From contig NZ_CAXBOD010000014.1 in the NCBI RefSeq assembly GCF_963977235.1, forward strand, positions 1-64,000: 64,000 bases of DNA. The letters run 5' to 3'. Below, piece after piece: positions 43,003 to 50,656 of this stretch. The notes beneath the pieces were generated by a model. That model was given only the letters and a program-made list of their open reading frames with translations, was not told the origin of the DNA and ran no database searches. Numbering within the stretch: position 1 is the first letter of the stretch; every line of letters starts with the position of its first letter. The position numbers and the translations under genes were made by a program. This DNA comes from Albimonas sp963977235 (GTDB lineage Bacteria; Pseudomonadota; Alphaproteobacteria; Rhodobacterales; Rhodobacteraceae).

Positions 43003-44073
43003 ATGCGTGAGACGACCTGGTTCGAAGACGCGATGCGGAGCTGGCGCGAGGGGCTGACGAGCCCCCGCCTGTGGGTGGTCTGCTTCCTGACGGCGGCGCT
43101 GTTCGCGGCGATCGGCCCGGCGGGGACGGGCGAGATCTTCGGCCCCGCCGGCCGGGCCGCCTTCTGGGGCGCGGCGATGGCCGGCGCGTGGGTGGCCACC
43201 ACCTTCGCGGTCTGCGTGGCCGAGGCGCGGCTGGGTCCGCGGCCGCTGGCGAGCCTCGCGGTCGGGGCGGCGCTGGCCACGCCAGCTCTGGCGCTGCTGC
43301 TGGCCCCGGCGCACGCCTCGCTGATGCAACGGCCCTTCGGCCTTGCCGAGGCGGCGCTGGCCGCGCCGCTGTGCGCCCTGCTCGCGGTCGTGATCGTCGT
43401 CAAGACCCGGCTGGCGCTGGGCCAGCCGCTGGGCTTTGGCGCGGTGACGGGCGAGGATCTCGCGCAGCCGGTCGCCGTCGCGCCCGTGCGTCCCGCGGCC
43501 GCGCCTTCACCCGCGGCCCTGGCGCGGGTGGCGACGCAGGCGCCCCGCCCCGCGCGCCCCGAACCGATCCCCGCGAACGATCAGACCCCCATGGCGGGCG
43601 ATCCGGCCCCCATGCCTCCGGCCCCGCCCGCCTCGGCCCGTCCGCAGGCGCCCACCGAGGGTCCCGAGGCCGAGGGCGTCATCGCCTTCGCCACGCCGGC
43701 CCGCCGCGAGACCCCCGCGATCCTGCGCCGCCTGCCCCACCGCAAGCGCGGCGCGCTGCTGCGCCTGTCGATGAACGACCACTATGTCGGCGTCGCCACC
43801 GAGCATGGCGAGGAGATGCTGCTGATGCGCCTCTCGGACGCGATCGCCGAGACGGCGCCGGAGGAGGGACTGAAGGTCCACCGCTCGCACTGGGTGGCCC
43901 GGCGGGCGCTGCGCGCGGTCGAGCCGGAGGGCGACCGCGCCACCCTGGTCCTGACCAGCGGCGAGCGCATTCCGGTCAGCCGCACCCGCATGCAGGCGCT
44001 TCGCGCCGCGGGCTGGCTGGAGGAGGATGCGCCCCGCTTCCTCGGCGCCGCGGATCGCGACGCGACCGGCTGA
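43003..44073 (+). CDS. Membrane-bound LytTR-domain regulator
   Basis: This 356-residue protein has four hydrophobic segments in the first 130 residues (LWVVCFLTAALFAAIGPAG, AAFWGAAMAGAWVATTFAV, LASLAVGAALATPALALLLA, ALAAPLCALLAVVIVV). A Pro/Ala-rich linker of about 100 residues follows. The C-terminal LytTR DNA-binding domain has LLRLSMNDHYVGVATEHGEEMLLMRLSDAIAE, GLKVHRSHWVARRAL and LVLTSGERIPVSRTR. There is no receiver domain. Such membrane LytTR proteins act as transcription regulators tethered to the inner membrane. It is divergent from recJ, and its target is unknown. A perfect hairpin terminator follows. Confidence 0.85.
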   Translation: MRETTWFEDAMRSWREGLTSPRLWVVCFLTAALFAAIGPAGTGEIFGPAGRAAFWGAAMAGAWVATTFAVCVAEARLGPRPLASLAVGAALATPALALLLAPAHASLMQRPFGLAEAALAAPLCALLAVVIVVKTRLALGQPLGFGAVTGEDLAQPVAVAPVRPAAAPSPAALARVATQAPRPARPEPIPANDQTPMAGDPAPMPPAPPASARPQAPTEGPEAEGVIAFATPARRETPAILRRLPHRKRGALLRLSMNDHYVGVATEHGEEMLLMRLSDAIAETAPEEGLKVHRSHWVARRALRAVEPEGDRATLVLTSGERIPVSRTRMQALRAAGWLEEDAPRFLGAADRDATG

Positions 44074-44228
44074 GCCGGCCGGGCCGGCGATCCCCACCGC
44101 CGACCCGACCGACCGGCCGCTCCGCCAGGCCGGGCGGGCGTCCCCACGCCTGCCGACCTGCTCCGAACCGCGGGCGGATCGGTCCCCTGTCGCTTGGCGC
44201 TGCGCGCAGGGGAATCTGAAAGGAATCA

Positions 44229-44254
44229 AGCCGGGCGACGCAGGTCGCCCGGCT
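44229..44254 (+). terminator. Hairpin terminator after LytTR gene
   Basis: A perfect 11-bp stem (44229-44239 with 44244-44254, 4-nt loop) is followed by TTGGTC. It lies 156 bp past the stop codon. Confidence 0.65.
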
Positions 44255-44873
44255 TTGGTCGTCTGGGGTCTTCGCACCTGATCGCTACGCGATGCGACAT
44301 CGTCTTACGCTCTACGCTCCACACTCGGCGCCTCATACGAACGCGGCGCCCACGGAAAGCCATGCCAGGCTCCGCCGGACGCCGCGCCGTGTCGGGGCGT
44401 CTGGCGGGCGGTCCGGGCGCCACACACGCTCCCGGACCGCACGCTCCCGCCCCGGGGCATGGGGCGGCGCATCCGACTTGCGCCGTCTGCCGAACCAGAA
44501 AAGCCCGTCCCGCTGCGGCCCGAAAGATGAAATGCGCGAGCGGGCGAGCGGATGCGCCAAGGTGCTGACTCGGCTCGCGAAACTCCGTTCGCGGTTCGCG
44601 AACGGGCGCGTCGGGCGCGCAGGCGGGGCCGCCCCGTTCGCGAAAGGGGGAGCGAGTGCGCGAGCGGAGGGGGCGCGACGGGGGCGCGATCGCCCGCGCC
44701 CGGCCGGAGCCCTCGGCGCCGCGCGCGCGCCATGCGCCGATTCCCTCTGCGCACGGCCGTCCCCGGGGGCGACTCGGCCGCCCTCGCCTTGCTCCGGGGG
44801 TTCCCTTCGGCTAGGGAGCGCCTGCGCCCCGCCCGGGGCGCGGCAGACCGTGTCCGCAGACGACGGGATTCCC
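44255..44873. other. Long noncoding leader region upstream of hisS
   Basis: No credible gene is seen in about 620 bp. A perfect 9+3+9 hairpin occurs at 44585-44605 (CCGTTCGCG/CGCGAACGG). TTCGCGAA-type motifs recur at about 44575, 44596 and 44633 within 70 bp. The stretch must carry the his operon promoter. No T-box, attenuator or run of His codons was recognised. Confidence 0.4.
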
Positions 44874-46391
44874 ATGGCCAAGGACAAGAAACCGCGCCGG
44901 CCCAGGGCGGAGACCCCGCGCGGGTTCCGCGACTCGTTCGGCGCCGAGGTGCGCCAGCGCGCCGAGATGCTCGCCGCGATCACCGACGTCTACCACGCGC
45001 ACGGGTTCGAGCCGCTGGAGTCCTCGGCCGTCGAGACGGTCGAGGCGCTGGGCAAGTTCCTCCCCGACGTGGACCGCCCCAACGAGGGCGTCTTCGCCTG
45101 GAACGACGAGGACGAGGGCTGGCTGGCCCTGCGCTACGACCTGACCGCGCCGCTGGCGCGCGTCTATGCGCAGCACCGCAACGCCCTGCCCAACCCCTAC
45201 CGCCGCTATGCCGTCGGCCCGGTCTGGCGCAACGAGAAGCCAGGCCCCGGCCGCTTCCGCCAGTTCTACCAGTGCGACGCGGACACCGTCGGCTCGGCGA
45301 GCCCCGCCGCCGACGCCGAGATCTGCGCCATGCTGGCCCAGGCGCTCGAGGCTGCGGGCATTCCCGCCGGCGACTACGTGATCCGGCTGAACAACCGCAA
45401 GGTGCTGAACGGGGTGATGGAGGCCGCCGGCGTCCTCGACCCCGCCGACACGGAGAAATTCGCGGCCGAGCGCGGCATCGTCCTGCGCGCCATCGACAAG
45501 CTCGACCGCCTGGGCGAGGCCGGCGTGCGCGCCCTGCTGGGCGAGGGCCGCAAGGACGCCTCGGGCGACTTCACCAAGGGCGCGGGCCTGTCCGAAGAGC
45601 AGGCCGACATCGTGATGGGCTTCGTTTCGGCCAGGCGCGACACCGGCGCGGCCACCTGCGCCCGCCTGCGCGAGCTCGTCGGCGCCTCGGTCGCAGGCGC
45701 CGAGGGCGTGACCGAGCTGGAGACCATCGCAGAGCTGCTGGAATCCGCCGGCCTCGGCCCCGAGAAGGCGATCATCGATCCCTCGGTGGTGCGGGGTCTC
45801 GGCTACTACACCGGGCCCGTCTACGAGGCCGAGCTGACCTTCGAGATCCTCGACGAGAAGGGCCGCCCGCGCCAGTTCGGCTCGGTCGCAGGCGGCGGGC
45901 GCTACGACGACCTGGTCAAGCGCTTCACCGGCCAGACGGTGCCCGCGACCGGCGTCTCGATCGGCGTGGACCGGCTGCTGGCAGCGCTGCTGGCCAAGGG
46001 ACGGCTCGAGAGCGCGACCTCCGGCCCCGTCATCGTGACCGCAATGGACAAGGCCCGGATGGGCGCCTACCAGGCCATGGCCCGCGAGCTGCGCGCCGCC
46101 GGCATCCGCGCCGAGGTGTTCCTGGGCGGCGGCAACATGGGCAAGCAGCTGAAATACGCCGACGCCCGCAACGCCCCCGTGGCGGTGATCGAGGGCGAGG
46201 ACGAACGCGCCCGCGGCGTCGTCCAGCTCAAGGACCTGGCGCTCGGCGCGCGGCTTGCCGCCGACATCGAGACCCATGAGGCGTGGGCGGCCCAGCCCGC
46301 GCAGATGGAGATCCCCCGCGCCGCTCTCGTCAAGGGCGTGCAGGAGATCATCGCCCGCGGCGGCGCCGGGACCGGGACGGGCCGCGGCTGA
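44874..46391 (+). CDS. hisS: Histidyl-tRNA synthetase
   Basis: This 505-residue class II aminoacyl-tRNA synthetase has motif 2 YAVGPVWRNEKPGPGRFRQFYQCDADTVG and the His-specific motifs VVRGLGYYTGPVYEAEL and SVAGGGRYDDLV. Motif 3 is VPATGVSIGVDRLLAAL. The C-terminal anticodon domain has EVFLGGGNMGKQLKYADARNAPVAVI. It charges tRNA-His. The ATG at 44874 begins the usual basic N-terminus (AKDKKPRRPRAETPRGFRD). It overlaps hisZ by one base (TGATG) and forms a hisS-hisZ-hisG operon. Confidence 0.96.
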   Translation: MAKDKKPRRPRAETPRGFRDSFGAEVRQRAEMLAAITDVYHAHGFEPLESSAVETVEALGKFLPDVDRPNEGVFAWNDEDEGWLALRYDLTAPLARVYAQHRNALPNPYRRYAVGPVWRNEKPGPGRFRQFYQCDADTVGSASPAADAEICAMLAQALEAAGIPAGDYVIRLNNRKVLNGVMEAAGVLDPADTEKFAAERGIVLRAIDKLDRLGEAGVRALLGEGRKDASGDFTKGAGLSEEQADIVMGFVSARRDTGAATCARLRELVGASVAGAEGVTELETIAELLESAGLGPEKAIIDPSVVRGLGYYTGPVYEAELTFEILDEKGRPRQFGSVAGGGRYDDLVKRFTGQTVPATGVSIGVDRLLAALLAKGRLESATSGPVIVTAMDKARMGAYQAMARELRAAGIRAEVFLGGGNMGKQLKYADARNAPVAVIEGEDERARGVVQLKDLALGARLAADIETHEAWAAQPAQMEIPRAALVKGVQEIIARGGAGTGTGRG

Positions 46392-47554
46392 TGTCCGCCT
46401 CGCGCGCCTACCTCCCCGGCGGCCGCATCGGCGACGGGCTCGACCGGCTGGCGGGCGAGCTGGCGCGCATCGACGCGCTGTTCGCCGGGGCCGGGGCGCA
46501 GGCGGTGGAGCCCGCCACGCTGCAGCCCTCCGACGAGCTGCTGACGCTTTATGGCGAGGACATCCGCGGCCGCGCCTTCGTCACCCAGGACCCGGTCGAC
46601 GGCGAGCTGATGCTGCGCCCCGACTTCACCGTTCCCGTCCTGCGTCTGCACCTGCAGGGCGGCGTCAGCCCGGCGCGCTACCGTTATGCCGGCCCGGTCT
46701 GGCGGCGGCAGGAGCCCGGCTCGACCCGGCCCACCGAATACCTCCAGGCCGGCGTCGAGATCCTGGGAGAGCCCGACGCGGTGGCCGCCGACGCCGAGGT
46801 CTTCGCCCTGATCCGCGACGCGCTGGCCGAGGCGGCGGCGACCGCGCGGCCACGCACCGGCGACCTCTCGATCGTCTTCGCGGCCATTGCGGGGCTCGCC
46901 GCGCCCGAGCGCTGGAAACAGGCGCTGCGCCGCCATGTCTGGCGCCCCGCCAAATTCCGCCGCAGGCTCGAGGCCTATGGCGAGCGGCCCGCGCCCTCCC
47001 CCGCCCGGAGCGCGCTGATCGCGGCCGTCGAGCAGGGCGAGGACGCCCTGCGCGCCCATGTCCGCGCGCTGGGCCCGCTCCACGGCGCCCGCGGCTATGA
47101 GGATGTGCTGGCCCGCGCGCGGGAGCTGGCCGCCGACGCCCGGCTGGTCCTGCCCCGCGCGCAGATCGACTGGCTGGAGGCGGTTCTGGCGGTCGCCGGC
47201 CCCTCGGCCGAGGCGCTCGAGACCCTGCGCGGGCTGGACGAGGGGGGCGCGCTGTCCCCCGCGCTCGACCGCTTCGCCCGCCGGCTCGAGGCGCTGGAGG
47301 CGCGCGGCGTGGACGCCTCGGCGCTGCCCTTCGACGCCTCCTTCGGGCGCGGGCTGGAGTATTACGACGGCTTCACCTTCGAATTCGCCGCGGCCCCGAC
47401 CGCCGCGGGCCTGCCGCTGCCGCCGCTGGGCGGGGGCGGTCGCTACGACGCGCTGACCCAGCGCCTGGGCCATGGCGCGCTGCCCGCAGTCGGCGGCATC
47501 GTGCGCCCCGAGGCGATGATCGCCGCCACCGGACCGGCGGGAGGCGCGTCATGA
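46391..47554 (+). CDS. hisZ: ATP phosphoribosyltransferase regulatory subunit
   Basis: This 387-residue HisRS paralogue has no anticodon-binding domain. Class II-like segments remain (VDGELMLRPDFTVPVLRLHL, YRYAGPVWRRQEPGSTRPTEYLQAGVE, GLEYYDGFTFEF, GGGGRYDALTQRLG) but the full synthetase set is absent. HisZ forms a complex with short HisG and provides histidine feedback control. Position between hisS and hisG and the overlap with both confirm the assignment. Confidence 0.94.
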   Translation: MSASRAYLPGGRIGDGLDRLAGELARIDALFAGAGAQAVEPATLQPSDELLTLYGEDIRGRAFVTQDPVDGELMLRPDFTVPVLRLHLQGGVSPARYRYAGPVWRRQEPGSTRPTEYLQAGVEILGEPDAVAADAEVFALIRDALAEAAATARPRTGDLSIVFAAIAGLAAPERWKQALRRHVWRPAKFRRRLEAYGERPAPSPARSALIAAVEQGEDALRAHVRALGPLHGARGYEDVLARARELAADARLVLPRAQIDWLEAVLAVAGPSAEALETLRGLDEGGALSPALDRFARRLEALEARGVDASALPFDASFGRGLEYYDGFTFEFAAAPTAAGLPLPPLGGGGRYDALTQRLGHGALPAVGGIVRPEAMIAATGPAGGAS

Positions 47555-48282
47555 CCTCGGATCGCATCATCCTGGGCCTGCCCTCCAAGGGCCGGCTGAT
47601 GGACTCGGCCCGCGCCTGGTTCGCGGATCGCGGGCTGCATGTGGTCCGCTCCGACTCCGATCGCGAATACGCCGGCCGGATCGAGGGGGTGGACGGGGTC
47701 GACCTCGCCCTGCTCTCGGCCGGGGAGATCCCGCGCGAGCTCGCCGCCGGGCGCATCCATCTGGGCGTCACCGGCGAGGACATGGTGCGCGAGCGGATCC
47801 CCGACGCGGACGCGTCGGTGCGGCTGCTGGCGCCGATGGGCTTCGGCCACGCGGACCTGCTGATCGCCGTGCCGGACGCCTGGGCCGACGTCGAGACGAT
47901 GGACGATCTGGACGCGGTCGCGGGGCGCGTGCGGGCGCGCCTCGGCCGGCCGCTGCGCATCGCCACCAAGTATCACCTGCTGGTGCGCCGCTTCCTGCGC
48001 GCCCACGGGGTCGCCGACTGCGTGCTGGTCGACAGCCAGGGCGCGACCGAGGGCGTGGTCCGCCAGGGCACCGCCGAGGCGATCGCCGACATCACCTCCT
48101 CGGGGGCCACGCTGACCGCCAACCGGCTGCGGCCGCTGGAGGACGGGGTGATCCTGCGGAGTCAGGCCCAGCTCTGTCTTTCGCTGACGGCGCCCAAGGC
48201 TGCCGCGCAGGTAAAGACCCTTGATGTTCTTGCGGAAATCCTGCAAACGCCCGCGCTTGCATCTGCCGTTCCGCCACAATAG
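47551..48282 (+). CDS. hisG: ATP phosphoribosyltransferase catalytic subunit, short form
   Basis: The protein is 243 residues, without the C-terminal regulatory domain of long HisG. Motifs: LGLPSKGRLMDSA, LALLSAGEIPRELAAGRIHLGVTGEDMV, LRIATKYHLLVRRFL and the PRPP-binding loop VDSQGATEGVVRQGTAEAIADITSSGATL. It catalyses the first committed step of histidine biosynthesis and needs HisZ. The start overlaps the hisZ stop (ATGA). Confidence 0.96.
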   Translation: MTSDRIILGLPSKGRLMDSARAWFADRGLHVVRSDSDREYAGRIEGVDGVDLALLSAGEIPRELAAGRIHLGVTGEDMVRERIPDADASVRLLAPMGFGHADLLIAVPDAWADVETMDDLDAVAGRVRARLGRPLRIATKYHLLVRRFLRAHGVADCVLVDSQGATEGVVRQGTAEAIADITSSGATLTANRLRPLEDGVILRSQAQLCLSLTAPKAAAQVKTLDVLAEILQTPALASAVPPQ

Positions 48283-48384
48283 CGTCATATTCGGACGATG
48301 CGATATTCGCCTGTGGGTCAGCCGTCGGGCGGATGCAATTCCTGTCGCCTGGAAATCCGTGTTCACCTCGAGGTGCTTCGCCGC

Positions 48385-49269
48385 ATGCAAGGTCTGCCGA
48401 TCCTGAGATCGACCCCCCAGCTGCGTTCCCGTATCCGGTCCTGGCGCGCCTTCGGCGAGACGGTCGCCGTGGTGCCGGTGGGCCGCTCGCTCCATGAAGG
48501 CCACCTGGCCCTGATCCGCGCCGCGCGCGGCGAGGCCGACCGGGTGCTGGCCGCCGTCGCCCGCTGGCGCCACGACGACCACGGAGGGCGGCCCGAGCCC
48601 GGCGCGGGCGAAGAGGGCTTCGACGAGATCGAGGCCGCCGAGCGGGTCGAGGAGGCCGGCGCCGACGCCGTCTATCTGCCCTCGGCGCAGAGCCTGTTCC
48701 CGGTCTGCTCCGTGGTCGACATCCGCCTGCCCGGCCTGACCGACGTGCTCTGCGGCGAGGAGCGGCCCGAGCGGTTCGCGGGCTTTGCGCTGGCCTGCAC
48801 CCGCCTGCTCAGCCAGGCGCAGGCCGACGTGGCGGTGATCGGCGAGCGCGACTGGCAGCGCCTGGCGATCCTGCGCCGGGTGGCGAAGGACCTGGACCTC
48901 GCCACCGAGATCCGCGTCGCCCCGACCGAGCGGGACGAGGACGGCGTGGCCTGGGCCGACGGCGCGCAGGACCTCGAGGGCGAGGACCGCGAGGCCGCCG
49001 TGCGCCTGTGGCGGGAGCTGCGCCGCGCCGCCGCCGCGATCGACGCCGGCGCCGAGGTCGACGCGACGCTCGACGCCGCCGCCGACGCGCTCGCCGACGC
49101 GGGGGCCGAGGTGGAATACCTCGACCTGCGCGACGCCGAGACGCTGGCCGAGGTCGAGGACGTCGCCTCCGGCGCCCCCGCCCGCATCTTCGCGGCCATC
49201 GAGATCGGCGACCTGCGCCTGATCGACAACGTCCCCCTGGGCGAGAAGCGCAACCCGCTCGACGGCTGA
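48385..49269 (+). CDS. Divergent PanC-like (pantoate-beta-alanine ligase family) protein
   Basis: This 294-residue protein aligns along most of PanC but with key losses. The HIGH-type motif is kept (VPVGRSLHEGHLALIRAA), as are YLPSAQSLFPVCSVVDIRLPGLTDVLCGEERPERFAGFALACTRLL and VAVIGERDWQRLAILRRVAKDL. The segment corresponding to FVNPxQF, which binds pantoate, is ARWRHDDHG. The KMSKS-equivalent SSRN is replaced (DGVAWADGAQD). The C-terminal lobe is also atypical. The start is the ATG at 48385 with GAGG upstream. A canonical panC is probably elsewhere in the genome. This copy may be a pseudo-enzyme or have a new substrate; it follows hisG by 102 bp. Confidence 0.7.
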   Translation: MQGLPILRSTPQLRSRIRSWRAFGETVAVVPVGRSLHEGHLALIRAARGEADRVLAAVARWRHDDHGGRPEPGAGEEGFDEIEAAERVEEAGADAVYLPSAQSLFPVCSVVDIRLPGLTDVLCGEERPERFAGFALACTRLLSQAQADVAVIGERDWQRLAILRRVAKDLDLATEIRVAPTERDEDGVAWADGAQDLEGEDREAAVRLWRELRRAAAAIDAGAEVDATLDAAADALADAGAEVEYLDLRDAETLAEVEDVASGAPARIFAAIEIGDLRLIDNVPLGEKRNPLDG

Positions 49270-49337
49270 GCCGGGCGGCCGACCGCCTGCCCCGCGCTCC
49301 CCGTCTCCGGCGAGGAGCTCCATCGAGACCGCGCGCG

Positions 49338-49437
49338 CCCCGGGCCTGACCCGGGTCCTCCCGCGCGCGTCCCCCGCGCAAACCTGCGTGCGGAGCGCCC
49401 GGCGGCGGCCGCGCGAGGCCCCGGGTCAGGCCCGGGG
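49338..49437. terminator. 18-bp inverted repeat between convergent genes
   Basis: Arms at 49338-49355 and 49420-49437 are perfect reverse complements separated by 64 nt of GC-rich sequence. Each arm is itself partly palindromic (CCCGGGCCTGACCCGGG type). It ends both the his/panC-like operon and the opposing gene at 49487-50095, so a bidirectional terminator is likely. Confidence 0.5.
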
Positions 49438-49486
49438 GGCGGGTGTGACAGGCGGCGTCTGGAACGATCGGGCCGCGGGCCCCGGC

Positions 49487-50095
49487 TCAGATCCCGTCGA
49501 AGGATCCCAGACGGGCGTGGCGGGCGCCGGCCTGGGCGGCGGCCTCGGCCAGTTCCGCCACCGCGACGATGGGCGCCGAGCCGAAATCGATGTGGAAGGC
49601 GATCCCGGCGGGCAGCGGCTCGGGGTCGGACATCGAGTGGACCACGCCCAGCAGGTCCTCGGTCTCCATCTGCTCGGTCCCGGGCTGCGAGAACTCCAGG
49701 AACCAGCGGCGCAGGGGGGTGAGGTCGGGCACGCCGCCCTCGATCTCCATGGCCAGCATCGCCGCCTCCCAGCGGAACGGCGTCACCCTCAGCGACAGGC
49801 CCGGGGCGGCGATCAGCTCCAGCGGCGTCAACGTGGCGGCCAGCTGGCGCGGCAGAGGCGTGCGCACGTCGGGGTGGGTGATGCGGCCGCTCTCCTCGGC
49901 CTCGAAATCGTGGCGCGAGGGCAGGTCGAGCACGCCGTCGCGCAGCACCCGGCCGTCGGGGCCGCGCTTCCAGGGCTCGGGCACGATGTCGGCGCCGGCG
50001 TCGATGGCCCGCGCCATGCGCGCCAGCAGGTCGGCGAGATGCAGCTCCCGCAGGGGGGACAGCGCGGCGGCGAGGATCGGGTCCGCGGTGGTCAT
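49487..50095 (-). CDS. Conserved hypothetical protein
   Basis: This 202-residue soluble protein is coupled to the upstream DUF1489 gene by a 4-bp overlap. The N-terminus is helical (LAAALSPLRELHLADLLARMARAIDAGADIV). The rest is beta-rich (LELIAAPGLSLRVTPFRWEAAMLAMEIEGG, LRRWFLEFSQPGTEQ, AFHIDFGSAPIVAVAELAEAA). No domain is recognised. The overlap with DUF1489 suggests related roles. Confidence 0.65.
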   Translation of the reverse strand: MTTADPILAAALSPLRELHLADLLARMARAIDAGADIVPEPWKRGPDGRVLRDGVLDLPSRHDFEAEESGRITHPDVRTPLPRQLAATLTPLELIAAPGLSLRVTPFRWEAAMLAMEIEGGVPDLTPLRRWFLEFSQPGTEQMETEDLLGVVHSMSDPEPLPAGIAFHIDFGSAPIVAVAELAEAAAQAGARHARLGSFDGI

Positions 50096-50565
50096 CGCAC
50101 GCCGAGATCCGCCAGCGCGCGCGCCAGTTCCGGCGGCAGGTCGCCGGCGGGCGCGCCGCCGGGCGAGGACAGATCCCCCGGCGCCGCCTCCGGCGACAGA
50201 TAGCGCCAGCCCTGGAAGGGGCGGCGCGGGGCGGGCTGAGTGCGCACGATCTCGGGGTCCAGCACCAGGGCGCAGCGGCGCACGCCGTCGCCGCGGTCGA
50301 CCTCCTGCATCTCCTCGATGCGCTGGCGGGCCAGCACCACGCCCTTGATCACCCAGTAGAGGCTGCCGCCCGAGGACAGGATCTCGTCCTCGCGGCGGGG
50401 CCACATGCGGGTGACGTGGATGGGGCGGGGATCGCGGCCGGTCGCCAGCGCCTCGGCGGCGCGGGCGCGCTGCCAGCTCTCCAGATCCTCGACCGATTCC
50501 GCGCCCACGCACAGCTTGACGATGTGCAGGCGGGGAACGGTCTCGGGGGGGAGGTCGTCGCGCAC
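50092..50565 (-). CDS. DUF1489 family protein
   Basis: This 157-residue protein starts at a GTG. It has the strongly conserved DUF1489 blocks LHIVKLCVGAESVEDLESWQ, HVTRMWPRREDEILSSGGSLYWVIKGVVLARQRI, LVLDPEIVRT and PRRPFQGWRYL followed by AAPGDL. The family is restricted mainly to Alphaproteobacteria and its function is unknown. It supports the taxonomic guess. It lies 91 bp from carB on the same strand. Confidence 0.9.
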   Translation of the reverse strand: MRDDLPPETVPRLHIVKLCVGAESVEDLESWQRARAAEALATGRDPRPIHVTRMWPRREDEILSSGGSLYWVIKGVVLARQRIEEMQEVDRGDGVRRCALVLDPEIVRTQPAPRRPFQGWRYLSPEAAPGDLSSPGGAPAGDLPPELARALADLGVR

Positions 50566-50656
50566 GAGGTCTCTCCGGTCGGACTGCGGCCCTGCGCCCG
50601 GCGATCCGGGCGCGGCGGCCTCTGGGAACCGGGGGCCCGTCGCGGGCCCCCTTTCC

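Noticed and set aside
44292..44873. Long 5' extension of hisS and other frames in the 44.3-44.9 kb gap
   Set aside because: The translations are Arg-rich and repetitive with no ribosome site; HisS homologues begin at the ATG at 44874.
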